A DNA stretch of 26,020 nucleotides from Gnetum montanum (Eukaryota; Streptophyta; Gnetopsida; Gnetales; Gnetaceae): the NCBI GenBank assembly GCA_015680685.1, contig MNCI01023539.1, positions 98,329 to 124,348 on the forward strand. The letters run 5' to 3'. Position numbers and translations under genes: made by a program. Under the pieces are notes generated by a model. It had not been told where the DNA came from and did not search any database. It saw only the letters and a program-made list of their open reading frames with translations. This document shows, one piece after another, positions 1-10,027 of the stretch (within the stretch, counting starts at the first letter, position 1; every line of letters starts with the position of its first letter).

Positions 1-608
1 GAGGCATCCCAGTCAGCCTTCTCTTTTTCCTCCACCACCCTTTTATTCTCTGTCAATAGTTTATTAAGTTGCTTGGTTCTAAAAGTGTCCAACTGGTTCT
101 GAGCAACTTTTGGCCCTGTATTCGGAAGGTCTAATACTTCCGAAATGGCTTGAATAGAGAAGTCAACAGCCACACCACAATTATTAACCGTGGTGCTTTC
201 TTCTTTATTGTGCAAAAATTGGTATGTTTTCCCTAAGTACCATGCACCACATTCCGAGAGGGTAGGCCATAATGGGGATCCTTTGAGGTGATCCCTAACA
301 GCCACTAGAGCAAATTCTGCAAAAGGTCCAAAGTTTAATTCCATGATTACTACAGTGAATATGGACCTTTCATGGATGGTCTGAACACAATCCTAGGTCA
401 GCGTGAGATATCGTCCTTGTTCAAACGTTGTAGCAACTCCTCCTTTCACCTGCCTTGATTATACAGTAGCAGGGTCTTCTTGATGGATACTAAATGATTG
501 TTCCTCTTGTTCTACTTGTTGTTCGGTAGGAACTTGTCCTTCACCTCTCCTAGGTTTTTTGATCACACCTTGAGAAGGACCTTCCTGTTGTCTGCATTTC
601 GGGGCCAT
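1..608 (-). pseudogene. Gag-like plant transposon protein remnant, truncated by window edge
   Basis: Read on the minus strand from an ATG at 608, one frame stays open to the window edge except for two stops. It begins MAPKCRQQEGPSQG, continues through a Q/E-rich low-complexity stretch, then a globular part containing IHERSIF, ELNFGPFAEF and AWYLGKTYQFLHN. A block reading GVAVDFSIQAISEVLDLP follows, and then a charged helical segment (LNKLLTENKRVVEEKEKAD). The GVAVDFS..AI.EVL.LP block with a preceding ER.I and FLHN resembles the 'putative plant transposon protein' domain often found as the gag-like part of plant Ty3 elements; that match is from memory. The stops (after DPATV and after LTLT) make it a pseudogene. 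No LTR or PBS was recognised upstream of its start. The C-terminal part lies outside the window. Confidence 0.6.
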
Positions 609-1399
609 CTGCAATTACACGGGACCAATCATTAGTAAGGTTGTTACCAAAGTTAGGTTATACCTTACTGCTTGCCTTAATAGATTTACTTTATTTCCAT
701 TTGATGTTAATTATTGGAAGAACCATGTCCCTGAAAGATTATAATGGTGAGTCCTTTTTGCTTAGGTGGTTTCCAAATTTAATTTTCTGGTATAGCTAAG
801 GGGATGAAATTTTTTTTGACACATTCTATTCTTAATTTTACAACTAATTACCCTTAAAGATGTCCTTCGGGTGATGATGAATTTCAAAAAATTTATGTGC
901 TATTCGACATGTGCCCCTCCCCCATAACTAAGCTGAACACTCCGGGTTCAAGTAGGTTTAGACGGAATGAAAATCGGAGTACCAACGAGCAAGTTATGAA
1001 TATGAAAGCAAGGGATGTGCAATTGCAAGTCATAGAGAGGAATTTGAAAAACTTCCCCTACGTGAACAGTTGCAAATGATGTTGATTAGCACATGGGGGC
1101 CATGTATATATATTTTCATCGAAGTTAGGGCACTTAGAGAATGTACCAAATTTTTAATATTTCTTTGAAATTAAATGATGTAAACTAAGGACATCTGGAC
1201 GATTGTTAAAGCGTTCCAGGGTAATTCAACTAGTTCTGAAGGCATGAAAATTATGATGGTGTAGTATTTATCAATAAGGACCTCGGATGGGAGAAAAAGG
1301 CTATGTGATGGTTCATAGGAACGTTGATTTGGAGGAATAATGATAATAGGGAAAGAATGCTATGAAAAATAAGTTGAGGGTAAGAAATGGTGTGTGTGA
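609..1399. other. No recognisable gene
   Basis: AT-rich sequence between the gag-like remnant and element A. A 60-codon frame at 897-1079 (plus) has no motif I recognise and is probably chance or debris. The right part, from about 1150, may belong to the 3' region of element A, because scattered short matches to element C continue leftwards from 1430. They are too weak to set a boundary. I looked here for the missing 3' LTR of element A (TGATG...CTCATCA ends, GATATC motifs, polypurine tract) and did not find it. Confidence 0.4.
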
Positions 1400-2471
1400 G
1401 CTGTATCATAAGTGAAGATTACAAAAGATTACACAAGTGGGTCCTCCCCAAAGCAGGTTCTAACCTATAATGCCCTTGTGTAACCACACTCAAAGTGTCC
1501 CTAGGCACTAGAAGGGTTAAATGTAATCTGCACTGATTCCACAAAACACACACATGTAATTATCACCGGAATGAGGTAAGAATTCTATGTTACACACGAC
1601 ATGAGCTACAATTACATGGACAGTGAGATGAGACGAAGTATAGAAGGGATTGTAGAGATTGGGACATGAGGTAACTGACCCTGAGCACAGTGAATCCTAC
1701 GTGTAAAGCATGATTAAGGTGTCATTAACCCGTCGTTCCAAGATCAGGACCAAGTCCATTCCTCTAATCAGTGACATCGCATTGTTTCATCCCATGAGGA
1801 GCAACTATGAGAGTACCATAACAACAAGGCGTACAATCACTTGGCATTTTGTTCAAGGGAGGAGTGATTTTTGTTTTGTGGCACTTCCTTTGTTTTTTGT
1901 TTTTTTTTTATTGCTGAATCCAAAGAAGCCGCCAACCTTCAGGAATGGGTACATGTCTTTCCAGTGGGATCCCCTAGAACAGCATTGGATTTTTGAGTGC
2001 CCTCTTGATTACTATTACTCCCATTTTTCATTAGATCTACAAGGATCTTAGTACATCCACGTTGCATGATAACTCTCACAGATGTCACCAAAGAGAATCC
2101 ACAAGTCCCCTTGATGTCACACCCTAATCATTCCCTCTTAATCCATCCTTCTTCATTCAAGGTGCAATGAACAGAAAATTAATTTTAAGTTTTAAAAATG
2201 TCAAGAATATCACTGTACCCTCGAACAAAACCTCTTATTTGTAGAATGGATGAGTGGGTGTAATGGGCTCACTGTCCAAATAATTGATCATTTGAGACTC
2301 GACAACATAGAACACACCTCAACCAATGATCCACATGAGTGTTTTATTCGTAGATGAGATTACTTATAAAAACATAAATAGACAAAAAGACAAAAAGATA
2401 AAATAAGAAATTGAAAAATGAAAAACTGGAAAACAAAAAGCTGTAAAATTAAAGAAAATGAAAAGTATTTA
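1400..2471 (-). other. 3' noncoding region of element A
   Basis: Recognised by collinear short matches to the 3' regions of elements B and C. Examples are AAGTGGGTCCT.CCCAAAGCAG at about 1435 (23831 in element C), CCCCTTGA.GTCACACCCT at about 2107 (24573 in C, 16690 in B), and a GATGAGTGGGTG...GGGCTCACTG.C block at about 2250 (24710 in C). In Athila elements this interval between pol and the 3' LTR sometimes holds an env-like frame. The only longish frame here (1710-2051, plus strand, 113 codons) lies on the opposite strand to the element and I regard it as chance. Confidence 0.65.
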
Positions 2472-4756
2472 TTAATCCTGCTTGCTATTAGAATGGGGGA
2501 TATCCCTCATAGCTAAACGGTTGAGGATGGCAAGGATTAATAATTGACGACAGGGATCCTTGCATGTTGGAAGTATTGGAACTTGGTCATACTTACCCCA
2601 TTGGGTTTCACACACTGGGTTATAGTAAGCATAGTGGGGCAACTTATACGATGTAGTTTCCAGATTACGAGTTGGCCCACTATGATATTTAGGACTATTA
2701 GATGGTATGCAAGGATCGGGATGATGCCTTCCATGACTGTGTTCATTGGGCCACATGGTTGTTGGAGTGTTAGCTGGTGGCCCTAATGAAGTAACATGAG
2801 GCATTGGATTTGAAGATAAGGGTGCACCATAGTGTTGGGCTTGTGTTGAGTTGGAGGATGCAGTGGCCTCGGAATTGTGTTGTCCCTTCTTATGGCCATG
2901 TTTAAAGAAGGGGCGCTTTTGATGTTGTTGAGGTTTCTCATTGTTGTTGGAAGTAGTAACACAAGTGATGTTCGTGGGTTGTTCTGTGGTGCAAGTACCT
3001 TAGGAATAGTTGGCGGCACTGTGGAAGGAGGGAAAGGATGAGAATGTTGAAAGTTAGGAGGAGTATAAGGTGCACAAGGTGGTGGTTGTGTTGAAGGTAT
3101 GGGCTAATAGTATTGAGGAGAATGGTACTGTGGTGAGATAAAGTGCATTGGCCCAGTTGGAGAAATAGGATGTTGAACAATATAAACGTTTGGGTTTGGA
3201 TGATATGAAGGGTGTCTCTAATTTAGTGGTGGTCTCCCCCATGACTAGGATTGTTGCCATTGTGATCGAACATAGTATCTCTGTACAAACTCTGGATGTA
3301 ATGTGTTTCCCCAATGCTCATGTAAATGTAACAATATTGGGCATTGGCCTTTGGGGTGATCATACAGGCATATGTTGCATTCATACGTATGATTGGAAAT
3401 TGAGCTCTTATTTTCCTTATCCCTTCTTTCCAATTGTCTAATGTTTTGTCCTGGTTCTTGGGTTGTCAAAAATCTATCTCTAATATTGTTGATAAATTCT
3501 CCACACTTTTGATACCTCCATTCCAACACCTTATTGATCTTTTCCTTGACTTCTTCTAATGATTGTTGTATTGGCAAAGATGATTCTTTCTCCTTGTGAT
3601 TGGTTGATTTCTCCTTTTTATGATCATGGACCTTTGTTAAGTTGAGATTTTGGTCCCATTGATGTTTTTCAACACTCTCCCATCTAGCCATTTCTCCTTC
3701 TTCTTTTGCTACCCGCATAATAAGCTCTTGGACTTGATGGGTTCGTAGTTCGTATAGTTTTCCTTGGGCATACATACCTAGGGTTTCTCTTATTGCATCA
3801 CAAAGCCCATCAATGATATGGTACATTATCCTTTCCTCGAAGAACCCATGGCCTGGACAGTTGTTTAACAGTGCATAATATCTTTCTAAGGCCATGTCCA
3901 AGGGTTCATTTTGTGCTCGTTTCCACCCTTGGATTTGTTTCCTCAAGGCTGACACTCTTGAATAGGTTTGATATCTTTCATTAAAGAGTTCTACCATTAT
4001 TGGCCAACATCGTATTGAATTTGGTTTTAATGATCTATACCATACTTTTGCTTGGCCAACGAGTGTCATAGGAAAGAGCTTAAGTTTTTGCCAATGATTA
4101 TCAATGTTGTTCCATGTGCAGGCATCGTAGAAGGCTTGTAAATGTTGATGCGGATCTAAGTCATAGCCTCCTGAGAAAGTAGGGAAGTTGTTTAAATCAA
4201 TCCTAGGTAGGCAGCTCTCTTTACGATGCCTACGGGAGATTCGAACAGCCTCTTGTATTTATGTTAGGCTTGTAGTGACCAGTAGGGGTTCATCATCATC
4301 AGGTAAGTTATGCTTTCGTGTGTTGGGATGATGTTGCCTTCGTTTATGTTGGCGTTCCTGATTTTCTTTGTGAGCTCGATTTTTAGTTCTACACCAAGCC
4401 CTTGAAAAATAGTCATCTGTGTCACAATCTGATGTTGAAGGAGCAGAGGAAGAGAAGGGACTATAAAACTCGTTATGACTTTTTTAAGTCTTCCAATCAT
4501 CCCCGAGTAAGTTCTTGTTAGTTATTGAGAAGGTCCTAGGCCTTTCAGGCATCCTCGTTCTGTGGGATGTCTCATCCTCACTAGAGGTGTCAGAGTTGGA
4601 TGACAAGAGTCTTTGAGTATCGTTGGGGTGTTCATAAACATAGGGTACTTCTACATAAGTTTGAGTACTCCAAACTTCATTGTCATATAATTCATCGGTT
4701 CTCCAATGAATTTCCTCACTAAATATGGCATTATTATAGTCTTGTAGGAGAGGCAT
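2472..4756 (-). pseudogene. gag: Athila-type gag polyprotein, element A
   Basis: Structural gag protein, expected to form the cytoplasmic virus-like particle. From the ATG at 4756 one frame runs to 2783 with five internal stops and no frameshift; a frameshift near 2800 then moves the tail into the frame ending at 2472. Parts in order: an acidic, serine-rich N-terminus (SSNSDTSSEDETS); a basic stretch (KNRAHKENQERQHKRRQHH); the capsid-like core, with IDLNNFPTFSGGYD, LKLFPMTLVGQAKVWYRSL, then FNERYQTYSRVSALRKQIQGW and a CPGHG turn; a charged segment; and a zinc knuckle CNICLYDHPKGQC (C-x2-C-x3-H-x4-C, 3341-3379). A proline/histidine/tyrosine-rich tail of about 250 codons follows. Most stops are one change from Gln, Trp or Arg codons. 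The gag of element B has the same order. In element A no protease follows. Confidence 0.85.
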
Positions 4757-4874
4757 GATTGTGAAGCTGTGTGTGAATTCGTATGTGACTTTTTATAATT
4801 AATTCTTCTTAAAAGATATATCGTTAATTCCTATACAACAACCTTGTATGATATAACTAATCTAGATAACTAGC

Positions 4875-4897
4875 ACCGTCCTCAACAATGGCTCCAA
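4875..4897 (-). other. Primer-binding site of element A (tRNA-Asp type, decayed)
   Basis: Directly after the LTR end on the minus strand stands TTGGAGCCATTGTTGAGGAC. The plant Athila/tRNA-Asp primer site is TGGCGCCGTTGCCGGGGA (from memory). Nearly all differences are C-to-T or G-to-A, most of them at CpG sites. The position immediately 3' of ...CTCATCA makes the assignment firm and shows that this LTR is the element's 5' LTR. Confidence 0.75.
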
Positions 4898-5614
4898 TGA
4901 TGAGTGGCGAGGTACCCCTACACTCAACCATACGAATACAAGCGTTACATGCACGATCCGGTCGAACTCCGTAGACGGACTAGTTGTGGCATCTAGATAG
5001 TTAGCCTTAGGTTGCAATTCGATGTCTTTCCACTTGGACTAGTATTAGCTTTGTCACATATGGTTTAGTCCAGAGTGAGGTGTATGATGGGTTTCTAATC
5101 TAATGCTACTCCTGAAGGCAATGGAAAGTAATATTAACTAAGCTAGGAGAGAAGGGTGAGAGAATCTAAGCTAGCCAAGTGTGATGAGCATCCATTCTTT
5201 GATTATCCGTACACATCTTGGACTTCGTGCATGAGTACCATTGGGATTACCAAGCGTAGATCCTAGGTATGCTACTGGGTTACCAAGTAGTCATACTTAA
5301 ATGCTCGTAATCAAGTTGTACTCATTCCATGTTTAACATTAGATAAGGGTGAGAGAGATTAACTAGGAAAGCAGTAAATAACAATTAAGTAAATAATTAA
5401 ACTAAGTGAATGCTGCAATGATGAAGTAATCTCGATCTTTATTTCCAGTCATGTGCGTGTCCAAGTACGTCACACTCGAATAAGGATGTTGTACAATTAC
5501 AATCACCACACTGTGGGCTTACACTGGAAAATAATTCTATCTCTGGAGGGATAAAATTGCAAGCATTTCACTAAGGGACTAAAACTAGATGCCTAAAATT
5601 GGGAAAGCCAACTC

Positions 5615-5624
5615 TTATTTATAG
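5615..5624 (-). promoter_or_regulatory. TATA box of element A LTR
   Basis: CTATAAATAA on the minus strand, immediately downstream of the palindrome array. The identical ten bases occur at 10124 and 17594 in element B, and CTATAAATAC occurs at 23020-23011 in element C. It is conserved in position relative to the downstream TAGTCCCTTAG block in elements A and B. Confidence 0.7.
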
Positions 5625-5641
5625 ACATTGCGACAGGCCAC

Positions 5642-5786
5642 GATATCGTGTATGTGATATCGCGGCTGATGTGATATCACAACTGAACGCGATATCGTAG
5701 CCCATGGGATATCCCAGCTGTGATATCACGGTAGTGATATCATAGCCACTGCGATATCACGGTTGTGATATCATGGCAGTGATATC
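5642..5786. repeat. Ten-copy GATATC palindrome array in U3
   Basis: GATATC starts at 5642, 5656, 5673, 5691, 5708, 5722, 5736, 5753, 5767 and 5781, giving spacings of 14, 17, 18, 17, 14, 14, 17, 14 and 14. Units look like TGATATCACGGTAG or TGATATCATAGCCACTG, so this is a minisatellite with a palindromic core in mostly 14- and 17-base units. It ends about 18 bases upstream of the TATA box in element orientation, where a promoter-proximal activator array would sit. Any protein-binding role is inference. Confidence 0.85.
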
Positions 5787-5978
5787 ATAGCCATCAAATT
5801 CATGACTCATCAATGTCCTACCTAGAATCTAAATTTACCAATGTATCCAAGGTGTTCAAATACATAGATTTTGATCCATGATTCACTATAATTAAAGTTC
5901 TAGTTTTTGAGATATCACATTTTCTAGTTTTCTAAAATACTATAAAATTTTTGACATTTGAAATAGGTGACCATGATA

Positions 5979-8291
5979 TGTAATGCCTAGATAATATTTT
6001 AACATACGATTTGTTAGAATACTTGATAAAGATCTTGTAGGTTCAAACAAAATTTGATTTGGAGTCTCGATGTGCATGTTATGAGAAGTTGAACACTAAG
6101 GATATTACTAGAGAGAGAAAAATGTGAAATAGACTTATGAAAATAAATGGAAAAGAAAAAATAATATAAATAAAAATTTAGTTTTAAAAGTACATCAGAA
6201 CATGTGCATAATGCATTTTCTTAGAAAAGGAAAAAGGGTATATAAGCTTACAAGATAATGAAACAAAAGTTATGAAACATATACATATATCATTTCTTCT
6301 ACCTCACATTTTCTTTGCCACCTCATCTGCCACTTATTTTCATCGCTTTTTTTTCTATAGTTTTTTAGCAACCACCATTTTTCCAAAACTATGCTCCATC
6401 ATGTTTTTTGAAGACATTTTTTGCTCTTTCTTCTTCGTTTTGAAGCTGATTTAAGCCCAGTTTCTTCCATTCTTCTTCTTAAAAAGAGATGGTGGCCCTA
6501 AATACATCTCGTTGTAGATTGAAGAAGGTTTTTCAGTGTGATAGGCTAAATAAGGAAAAAACCAATTGAGAGAATTATGCAAGAAATGAAGACATAGGAA
6601 AAGTCTAGAAGCCCTACCAACATAAGTAAGAAAGTTTATTTAATTTTCCTTTCACATGGCTGTCCCATATTACTATGAATTTTCTTTCTCTCCTCTCTGC
6701 TTCCTGGTTTTCTATTATTTTTCTATGATTTTAATTAATATGCCAACATTCTACTAAATTTTTGTAATTTTGAGCCTTTTTGAAAAATGATATTTTAATT
6801 CTATTCATACCATTTTCTATCTTTTGATGAATTTTGAAAATTGTAGAATTTATGCTCAACTTGCCCTTAGATATTTTATGAACATTTGGGATCTAATCAT
6901 GACATAAACATGATTCTACAAGAATTCTATGGAATTTGAGCTTTTATGGATTTTTGTTCAATTTGAACACCTTTTGCATTTATGAATAAGTTAATAATAT
7001 TTATGTGACCAATTTTGCTCAGTTGGTAGTGGGAGCCATGAATCTTTTAGATGCCCTTGTTTGTATGTAGTAGTGAAGTGTTCTTTAGTGGGACCCATCC
7101 CACAAGAACAAGGATTGTTGGATGGATTTCCTACCCTAGATTTTGATTCATAAGTTTATGTGAAGCTATGGATTTAGCTAAGACCATGGCACTAAGTAGT
7201 TAAGTCTAGCGGTGCGCAGTGAGGCATAGTCAAGACTTATCATTCCAATGATACAAATGCCTCAACAATTAAGAATGTTAGTAATGAGGCTATTGCTAAG
7301 ACCTGGCCATGAGTGAGTTATTTAGGGTCACAAGGATAATCCAATGATAGTAGTGAGGTTATTCCAAGAGCTATCGATGAGTCACTTTAACCAAGACCTA
7401 GCCTTTAGGGATATCTATATATATATATTGGATTTCTACATTTTCTTGGATATATGGATTTCTTTTGAATTTTTGGAAAATTTATGGAATTTCTAAACTA
7501 GAAAACATTTTTGAATATTTTATTGAAAACCTCTATCTAGCCTTTAACCTAAGACTCTTAGCCCATAAACTTTATGCTCCATGAAAAAGGAAATAAAATA
7601 TCCTTTCTTATTTAAAGAGCCCAAAGTAAGCAAGGAAACATCAAAAGAGGGACATAGGATGAAAGATGAATCAATTTTGTACAATATGGAAAATAATTTT
7701 TGTATATTTTGTATTTTTGTAAAGTAGGATCCTTGTACACTTGGATATTTGAGCCATGTGCCTACTTTTGTAAATAAATAATAAAGTATGATAGATATAA
7801 ATCTTTCATTTGTGTCATTAGAACCATGAGATTGCGAGGAACATTTTTCATTTTACCGTGTGCTATATGTTTTGGAAATTTTAATATTATTTATTGTATA
7901 TTTATATTTTATTATTTTATTTAGTAAACTTAAAATGTGAATAACTTCATTTTTAGATGTCCAATTGAGGTGAAACAAGTGTTGATGGGATCATTATTTT
8001 ACACACTATTTTATGATGCAACTAGTGGAATTTTTAGACTATCTTTTTTTTGGCTATGCAAATCTCAAATTTTCTCTGAATAAATTTTATTTAATTATAC
8101 ATGCTAGTATTATAAAATTTTGTTGTGCTATATTGATTTATTGTATTTATGCACCTAATTAATAATTTTATCTATTTTTCCACTTCTTTTTGAGTTAGTA
8201 AATCAAGGTTAAATCTAGATCCTTGGAGTTTTGTAGCATCTCTATTAATTATTTATAAGATATTTTATAGATAATTAATAGGGGTGTTACA
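5979..8291 (+). repeat. Candidate long LTR of another Ty3 element (about 2.3 kb)
   Basis: The right end is GGGGTGTTACA (8281-8291), the form typical of long LTRs of plant Tekay/Del-type chromoviruses, whose ends mirror as TGTAACACC...GGTGTTACA. A matching left end TGTAATGCC stands at 5979. Near the 3' side, TTTTGTAAATAAATAATAAAG (about 7767) looks like a transcript 3' end. The interior is AT-rich and without coding potential, apart from a chance 60-codon frame at 6272-6454. The expected TGGTATCAGAGC primer site is not visible after 8291 and no target duplication flanks it, so the left boundary and the lineage are tentative. Confidence 0.4.
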
Positions 8292-9229
8292 TTTCGACTA
8301 CCTAACCAAAGCTTCAAGAAATCTTAGAACTTACTTATTTGATCCTGTCATTCTATGATTCAAAATGACAAGAGATGAAGCTTTCCAAAATCTTCAGGAA
8401 AAATTAAAGAAGGTTGAGAATGCAAAGAAGGATGCAATTTGAAAATTTTCATTGTCAAATACAATGCTTACTACTATAAACAATGACCTTTTTCAAATAC
8501 GTAATCAGAACAAATTTTTGACCAAGAAAAACTAGTGTCTTGTTAGTAAAAACATAGAAAGAAAAATTGGTGAAATACCTTAGGTAGCAACCAAAACAAA
8601 TTGCCAAGGTGGACTAGGATATATAAGTAGGGTGGTCATAGAGAACTAGAATCTATCAATGGAGTAGGTGCATGTAATATGCCAAAAGACATTGAGATTG
8701 ATGCCTAGAAGAATGAGGCCCTAAAATATGAAAAAGTAAAAAAAAAATCATTACATGGACTAGGTAAGCATGCTCAAGGATATAAATGAAAAGAAAATAA
8801 AATTTGTAAGGTAAAGACAAACAATGTGCTCTAGCAACATGGTGATATGTGGCAACCTATCTTTGATGGGTTAAATGCATACAATCAAGTAGAAATTTGC
8901 CTAAAGAAGATGCCAATTGAAGAAATGACAAAACATATGGATTTTTCCAATCTTTGATATGCAAACATGACAATGCTAACTATGGGGCAATGGCCAAGGT
9001 TAAAACTAGAAAAGTAAGTCACTAGTTCCTACCTCCTATATGAGGTGAAGTTCAAGCTCCATAAGGAGACTAAGAAAAAGCTAGAGATAGGTAATGCAGA
9101 GCTTGAGATTCTTAAAAGTATATTCAAAGATAAACGATCAATTGCAAAGAACCTAGAAAGAAGAATGGTGAACCATTAAGAGCTATAAGACACTATGTGA
9201 ATATTTGATGTTGAACATAAGCAATTCAT
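8292..9229 (+). pseudogene. Coiled-coil, gag-like remnant
   Basis: Starting near 8368 the plus strand encodes a charged helical protein broken by many stops: DEAFQNLQEKLKKVENAKKD, then LSNTMLTTINNDLFQIRNQN, and later KLHKETKKKLEIGNAELEIL (about 9050-9115). Lysine/glutamate-rich heptad-like stretches of this kind occur downstream of the gag-like domain in plant Ty3 elements, comparable to the helical segment at the left edge of the window, but no diagnostic motif remains. It lies between the end of the candidate long LTR and a partial Athila LTR, so it may be the 5' end of that element's internal region. The function is not assignable. Confidence 0.35.
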
Positions 9230-9907
9230 AGTCTACTTTGTAAATGTGAATAAAATATGCCCAAAACATGGATTAAGTCAATTATATAGACTTTCATTCC
9301 AGAGCATCATGTTCTTGGACACTTATGCATGACAACAACAAAATCAAGATTAGTTTCATCCATTACAACACATGATTTATCATTTTGTTTAATTTTCAGC
9401 ATTATATTCTTAATGCATCTTACTTTTTCATACTTAGTAATTAAATATTTTATTTATTAATAACACTTGAGTATGACCACTTCAAGCATAATATATTAAC
9501 ATTTGGTAATTCCAACAGTGGATACTTGGTATGCCCAATAATAAACACTTGGTAACCCAGTGATGTTATTATAAGTTTAAGATGTATATGAAAAGTGGGA
9601 ATGAATGCTCAATGTTTAAGCTATTTTAGACTTCTTTTATGTTCTTAGTTAATTAATTTAATATTTTAAAGCTTTATATTTTTAATATTCTAGTATTTTA
9701 ATAATAATAAAACCATCTTACACTCTAATCACACTTAACCATACCACTTGAACCAACACAAGTTGTAATTGGAAAGACAATGATCAATGATCTTTCACTT
9801 AGTTATCTAGGATAACATGGTAGTCCAAGTCATTAGAATTTGATGTGATTTCACGTGAAAGCTTGTGATCTATATGGTTAGGCATAGGAAACCCTTGCTG
9901 CTCATCA
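9230..9907 (+). repeat. Truncated LTR of the Athila family
   Basis: Collinear with the R/U5 part of element B's LTR. Shared blocks include AGCAT.ATGT.C.TG..CAC (about 9303), GTATGACCACTTCAAGCATA (9470-9490), three copies of the TTGGTA..CCC motif (about 9503, 9536, 9549), CTTAACCATAC (about 9737) and an end GCTGCTCATCA at 9907. The U3 part with TATA box and palindromes is missing, so the left boundary is approximate. The following bases (TTACTCTAACG) are not a primer site, so this is a solo or truncated copy rather than a 5' LTR. Confidence 0.65.
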
Positions 9908-10022
9908 TTACTCTAACGCATCTAGCCCTATGTCTTGCTTTGTAGAAAATGGTAGTGGCCCAAGCATGATAGCCAAAGCTTCTCTACAAGCCTACATATC
10001 CTTGTGATGCAATACACAAAGG

Positions 10023-10027
10023 AATAA
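10023..10027. repeat. Target-site duplication of element B, left copy
   Basis: AATAA directly before the TGATAAG start of the 5' LTR. The same five bases follow the 3' LTR at 18195-18199. Five-base duplications are the norm for Ty3 elements. This fixes both ends of the element. Confidence 0.85.

Larger units (their letters stand above)
1400..5812 (-). mobile_element. Athila-type LTR retrotransposon A, gag only, one LTR visible
   Basis: Minus-strand element. In element order it has an LTR (5812-4898), a decayed tRNA-Asp-type primer site, a leader of about 120 bases, a gag frame (4756-2472), and then directly a noncoding 3' region (about 2470-1400) homologous to the 3' regions of elements B and C. 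No aspartic protease, reverse transcriptase or integrase sequence lies between gag and the 3' region, where element B has about 2.8 kb of pol. The 3' LTR was not found, so the left end is approximate. The lineage call (Athila) rests on gag homology to element B, whose RT and protease are Athila-like, and on shared LTR ends. It is either a secondarily deleted copy or a member of a non-autonomous gag-only subfamily. Confidence 0.8.
4898..5812 (-). repeat. 5' LTR of element A (915 bp)
   Basis: On the minus strand it starts TGATGAGTCATG (5812) and ends CACTCATCA (4898), followed by the primer site. Inside it, in element order, are a GATATC palindrome array (5786-5642), CTATAAATAA (5624-5615), a TAGTCCCTTAG block shared with element B, two copies of the TTGGTAA(C/T)CC motif (about 5286 and 5252), and a U5 ending near GTAGGGGTACCTCGCC. 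The flanking five bases on the right are ATGTC; the partner copy is not identifiable because the other LTR is missing. Confidence 0.85.

Noticed and set aside
897-1079. 60-codon plus-strand frame
   Set aside because: Some charged-protein character (NEQVMNMKARDVQLQVIERN) but no recognised family and no supporting context. Kept as unassigned debris.
1710-2051. 113-codon plus-strand frame
   Set aside because: It lies antisense within the 3' noncoding region of element A, has no family motif and is partly a T-rich hydrophobic stretch. Elements B and C do not keep it open.
2544-3441. Several plus- and minus-strand frames of 69-86 codons over the gag tail
   Set aside because: They are other-frame shadows of the proline-rich gag tail of element A; the true frame is the continuation of the 4756 start.
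4264-4500. 78-codon minus-strand frame starting MIGRLKK
   Set aside because: It is out of frame with gag. The gag frame through this interval (with stops) encodes a basic region matching its place in element B.
5642-5786. CRISPR-like regular spacing of GATATC units
   Set aside because: The units are 14-17 bases with a 6-base core, no distinct spacers and a plant LTR context, so this is a minisatellite, not a CRISPR array.
6272-6454. 60-codon hydrophobic frame resembling a small membrane protein
   Set aside because: The T-rich sequence gives Phe/Leu/Ser codons by composition. There is no conserved motif and it lies inside a candidate LTR.
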